Shown here piece by piece: positions 5,051 through 5,290 of a stretch of DNA of 5,290 nt; position 1 is the first letter of the stretch, and each line of letters begins with the position of its first letter. The notes beneath the pieces were generated by a model. It was not told the origin of the DNA. It worked only from the letters and a program-made list of their open reading frames with translations, and ran no database searches. The position numbers were made by a program, and so were the translations under genes. Source of the DNA: SCTD01 sp036675425 (lineage in GTDB: Bacteria > Actinomycetota > Actinomycetes > Mycobacteriales > SCTD01); the NCBI GenBank assembly GCA_036675425.1, contig JAKFFB010000141.1:1-5290 (forward strand), written 5' to 3'.

Positions 5051-5290
5051 ATGCCGCTGATTCGGGAGCATTGGGACCGCGCCGACGTCGTCGACGGCGT
5101 CGCCACGGAAGTCGTACCCCTGCCGCTGGTCGACGGCGAGGTCGCCAAGGTGGAGGGCCTGATGGTGGTCGAGAGCGACCGCGACGCCATCGTCCTGCGC
5201 GCGGTCGTCGACGTCGACGACCATCGGGCACCGTCATTGTCGCTGCGGTTGCGGGTTTCGAGGCTCGCTGCGCTCGCACCTCAACCACCG
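5051..5290 (+). CDS. Hypothetical protein, 3' end outside the window
   Basis: Eighty codons are open from the ATG at 5051 to the window edge with no stop. The first 57 or so have strong actinobacterial coding bias: the third position is almost always G or C and the second is A/T-rich. The protein opens MPLIREHWDRADVVDGVATE and continues with acidic, valine-rich strands; I recognise no family, signal peptide or membrane segment. GAGG at 5038-5041, nine bases before the ATG, is a fair ribosome site. An in-frame GTG at 5006 is an alternative start. After about base 5220 the bias weakens, and the frame then runs into the palindromic repeat at 5251-5290, giving a tail RVSRLAALAPQPP. The real gene may end in a repeat-derived tail or may be broken here. 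The opposite strand is also open (4760-5224), but its third-position bias is lower and it lacks a ribosome site. Confidence 0.5.
   Translation, partial: MPLIREHWDRADVVDGVATEVVPLPLVDGEVAKVEGLMVVESDRDAIVLRAVVDVDDHRAPSLSLRLRVSRLAALAPQPP
5251..5290. repeat. Palindromic dispersed-type repeat, cut by window edge
   Basis: GGTT-tc-GAGG (5254-5263) pairs with CCTC-AACC (5279-5286) with a two-base bulge. The centre carries the hexamer GCTCGC twice (5263-5268 and 5272-5277). From memory, this 'GGTTTCGAGGCTCGC ... CACCTCAACCACC' unit recurs many times between genes in Nocardioides-type genomes; I could not search for copies. It is the only copy in the window. Confidence 0.5.

Noticed and set aside
4760..5224. 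Minus-strand open frame of 154 codons opposite the 5051 gene
   Set aside because: It shares second codon positions with the plus-strand frame but has lower third-position bias, its start has no ribosome site, and the bias is lost after about 5045.
4749..5288. Minus-strand open frame of 179 codons
   Set aside because: Its translation is low-complexity, Arg/Pro/Ala-rich, the usual shadow of GC-rich DNA, and it starts inside the palindromic repeat.

Overview
The window comes from a high-GC Gram-positive actinobacterium, most likely near Nocardioides or another member of the Propionibacteriales. This is inferred from the very high G+C content, third codon positions that are almost all G or C, a regulator with a bacterial transcriptional activator domain (BTAD) plus ATPase, and a palindromic element at the right edge that resembles a repeat I remember from Nocardioides-type genomes. 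None of this could be searched.

Layout. (1) Bases 1-2480, plus strand: the 3' part of a large SARP/AfsR-like regulator. The end of its BTAD is visible at the left edge, followed by an ATPase domain and a long helical TPR-like region; the DNA-binding N-terminus lies outside the window. (2) Bases 2467-4602, minus strand: three tightly overlapping genes, read in the order NTF2/SnoaL-like small protein, APH/choline-kinase-fold phosphotransferase, class I SAM-dependent methyltransferase. The overlaps (8 and 4 bases) indicate translational coupling. The methyltransferase runs tail to tail into the regulator gene with a 14-base overlap. (3) Bases 4603-5050: a 448-base region with no convincing gene. 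It holds the operon's probable promoter, a pair of seven-base direct repeats with an 11-base period, a block of nested inverted repeats that could fold as RNA, a FadR-type palindrome and a hairpin close to the next start codon. (4) Bases 5051-5290, plus strand: the start of an unrecognised gene that stays open to the window edge and runs into the palindromic repeat.

How the parts may work together. SARP-type regulators are known to bind seven-base direct repeats spaced 11 bases apart, and such a pair lies just upstream of the operon next to the SARP-like gene. A reasonable hypothesis is that the regulator controls the operon, and that the three enzymes handle a small molecule by phosphoryl and methyl transfer. 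The substrate is unknown. The phosphotransferase carries Asn where the family's catalytic Asp is expected, so it may be catalytically altered. I found no mobile element, CRISPR array, rRNA or tRNA that I can support.
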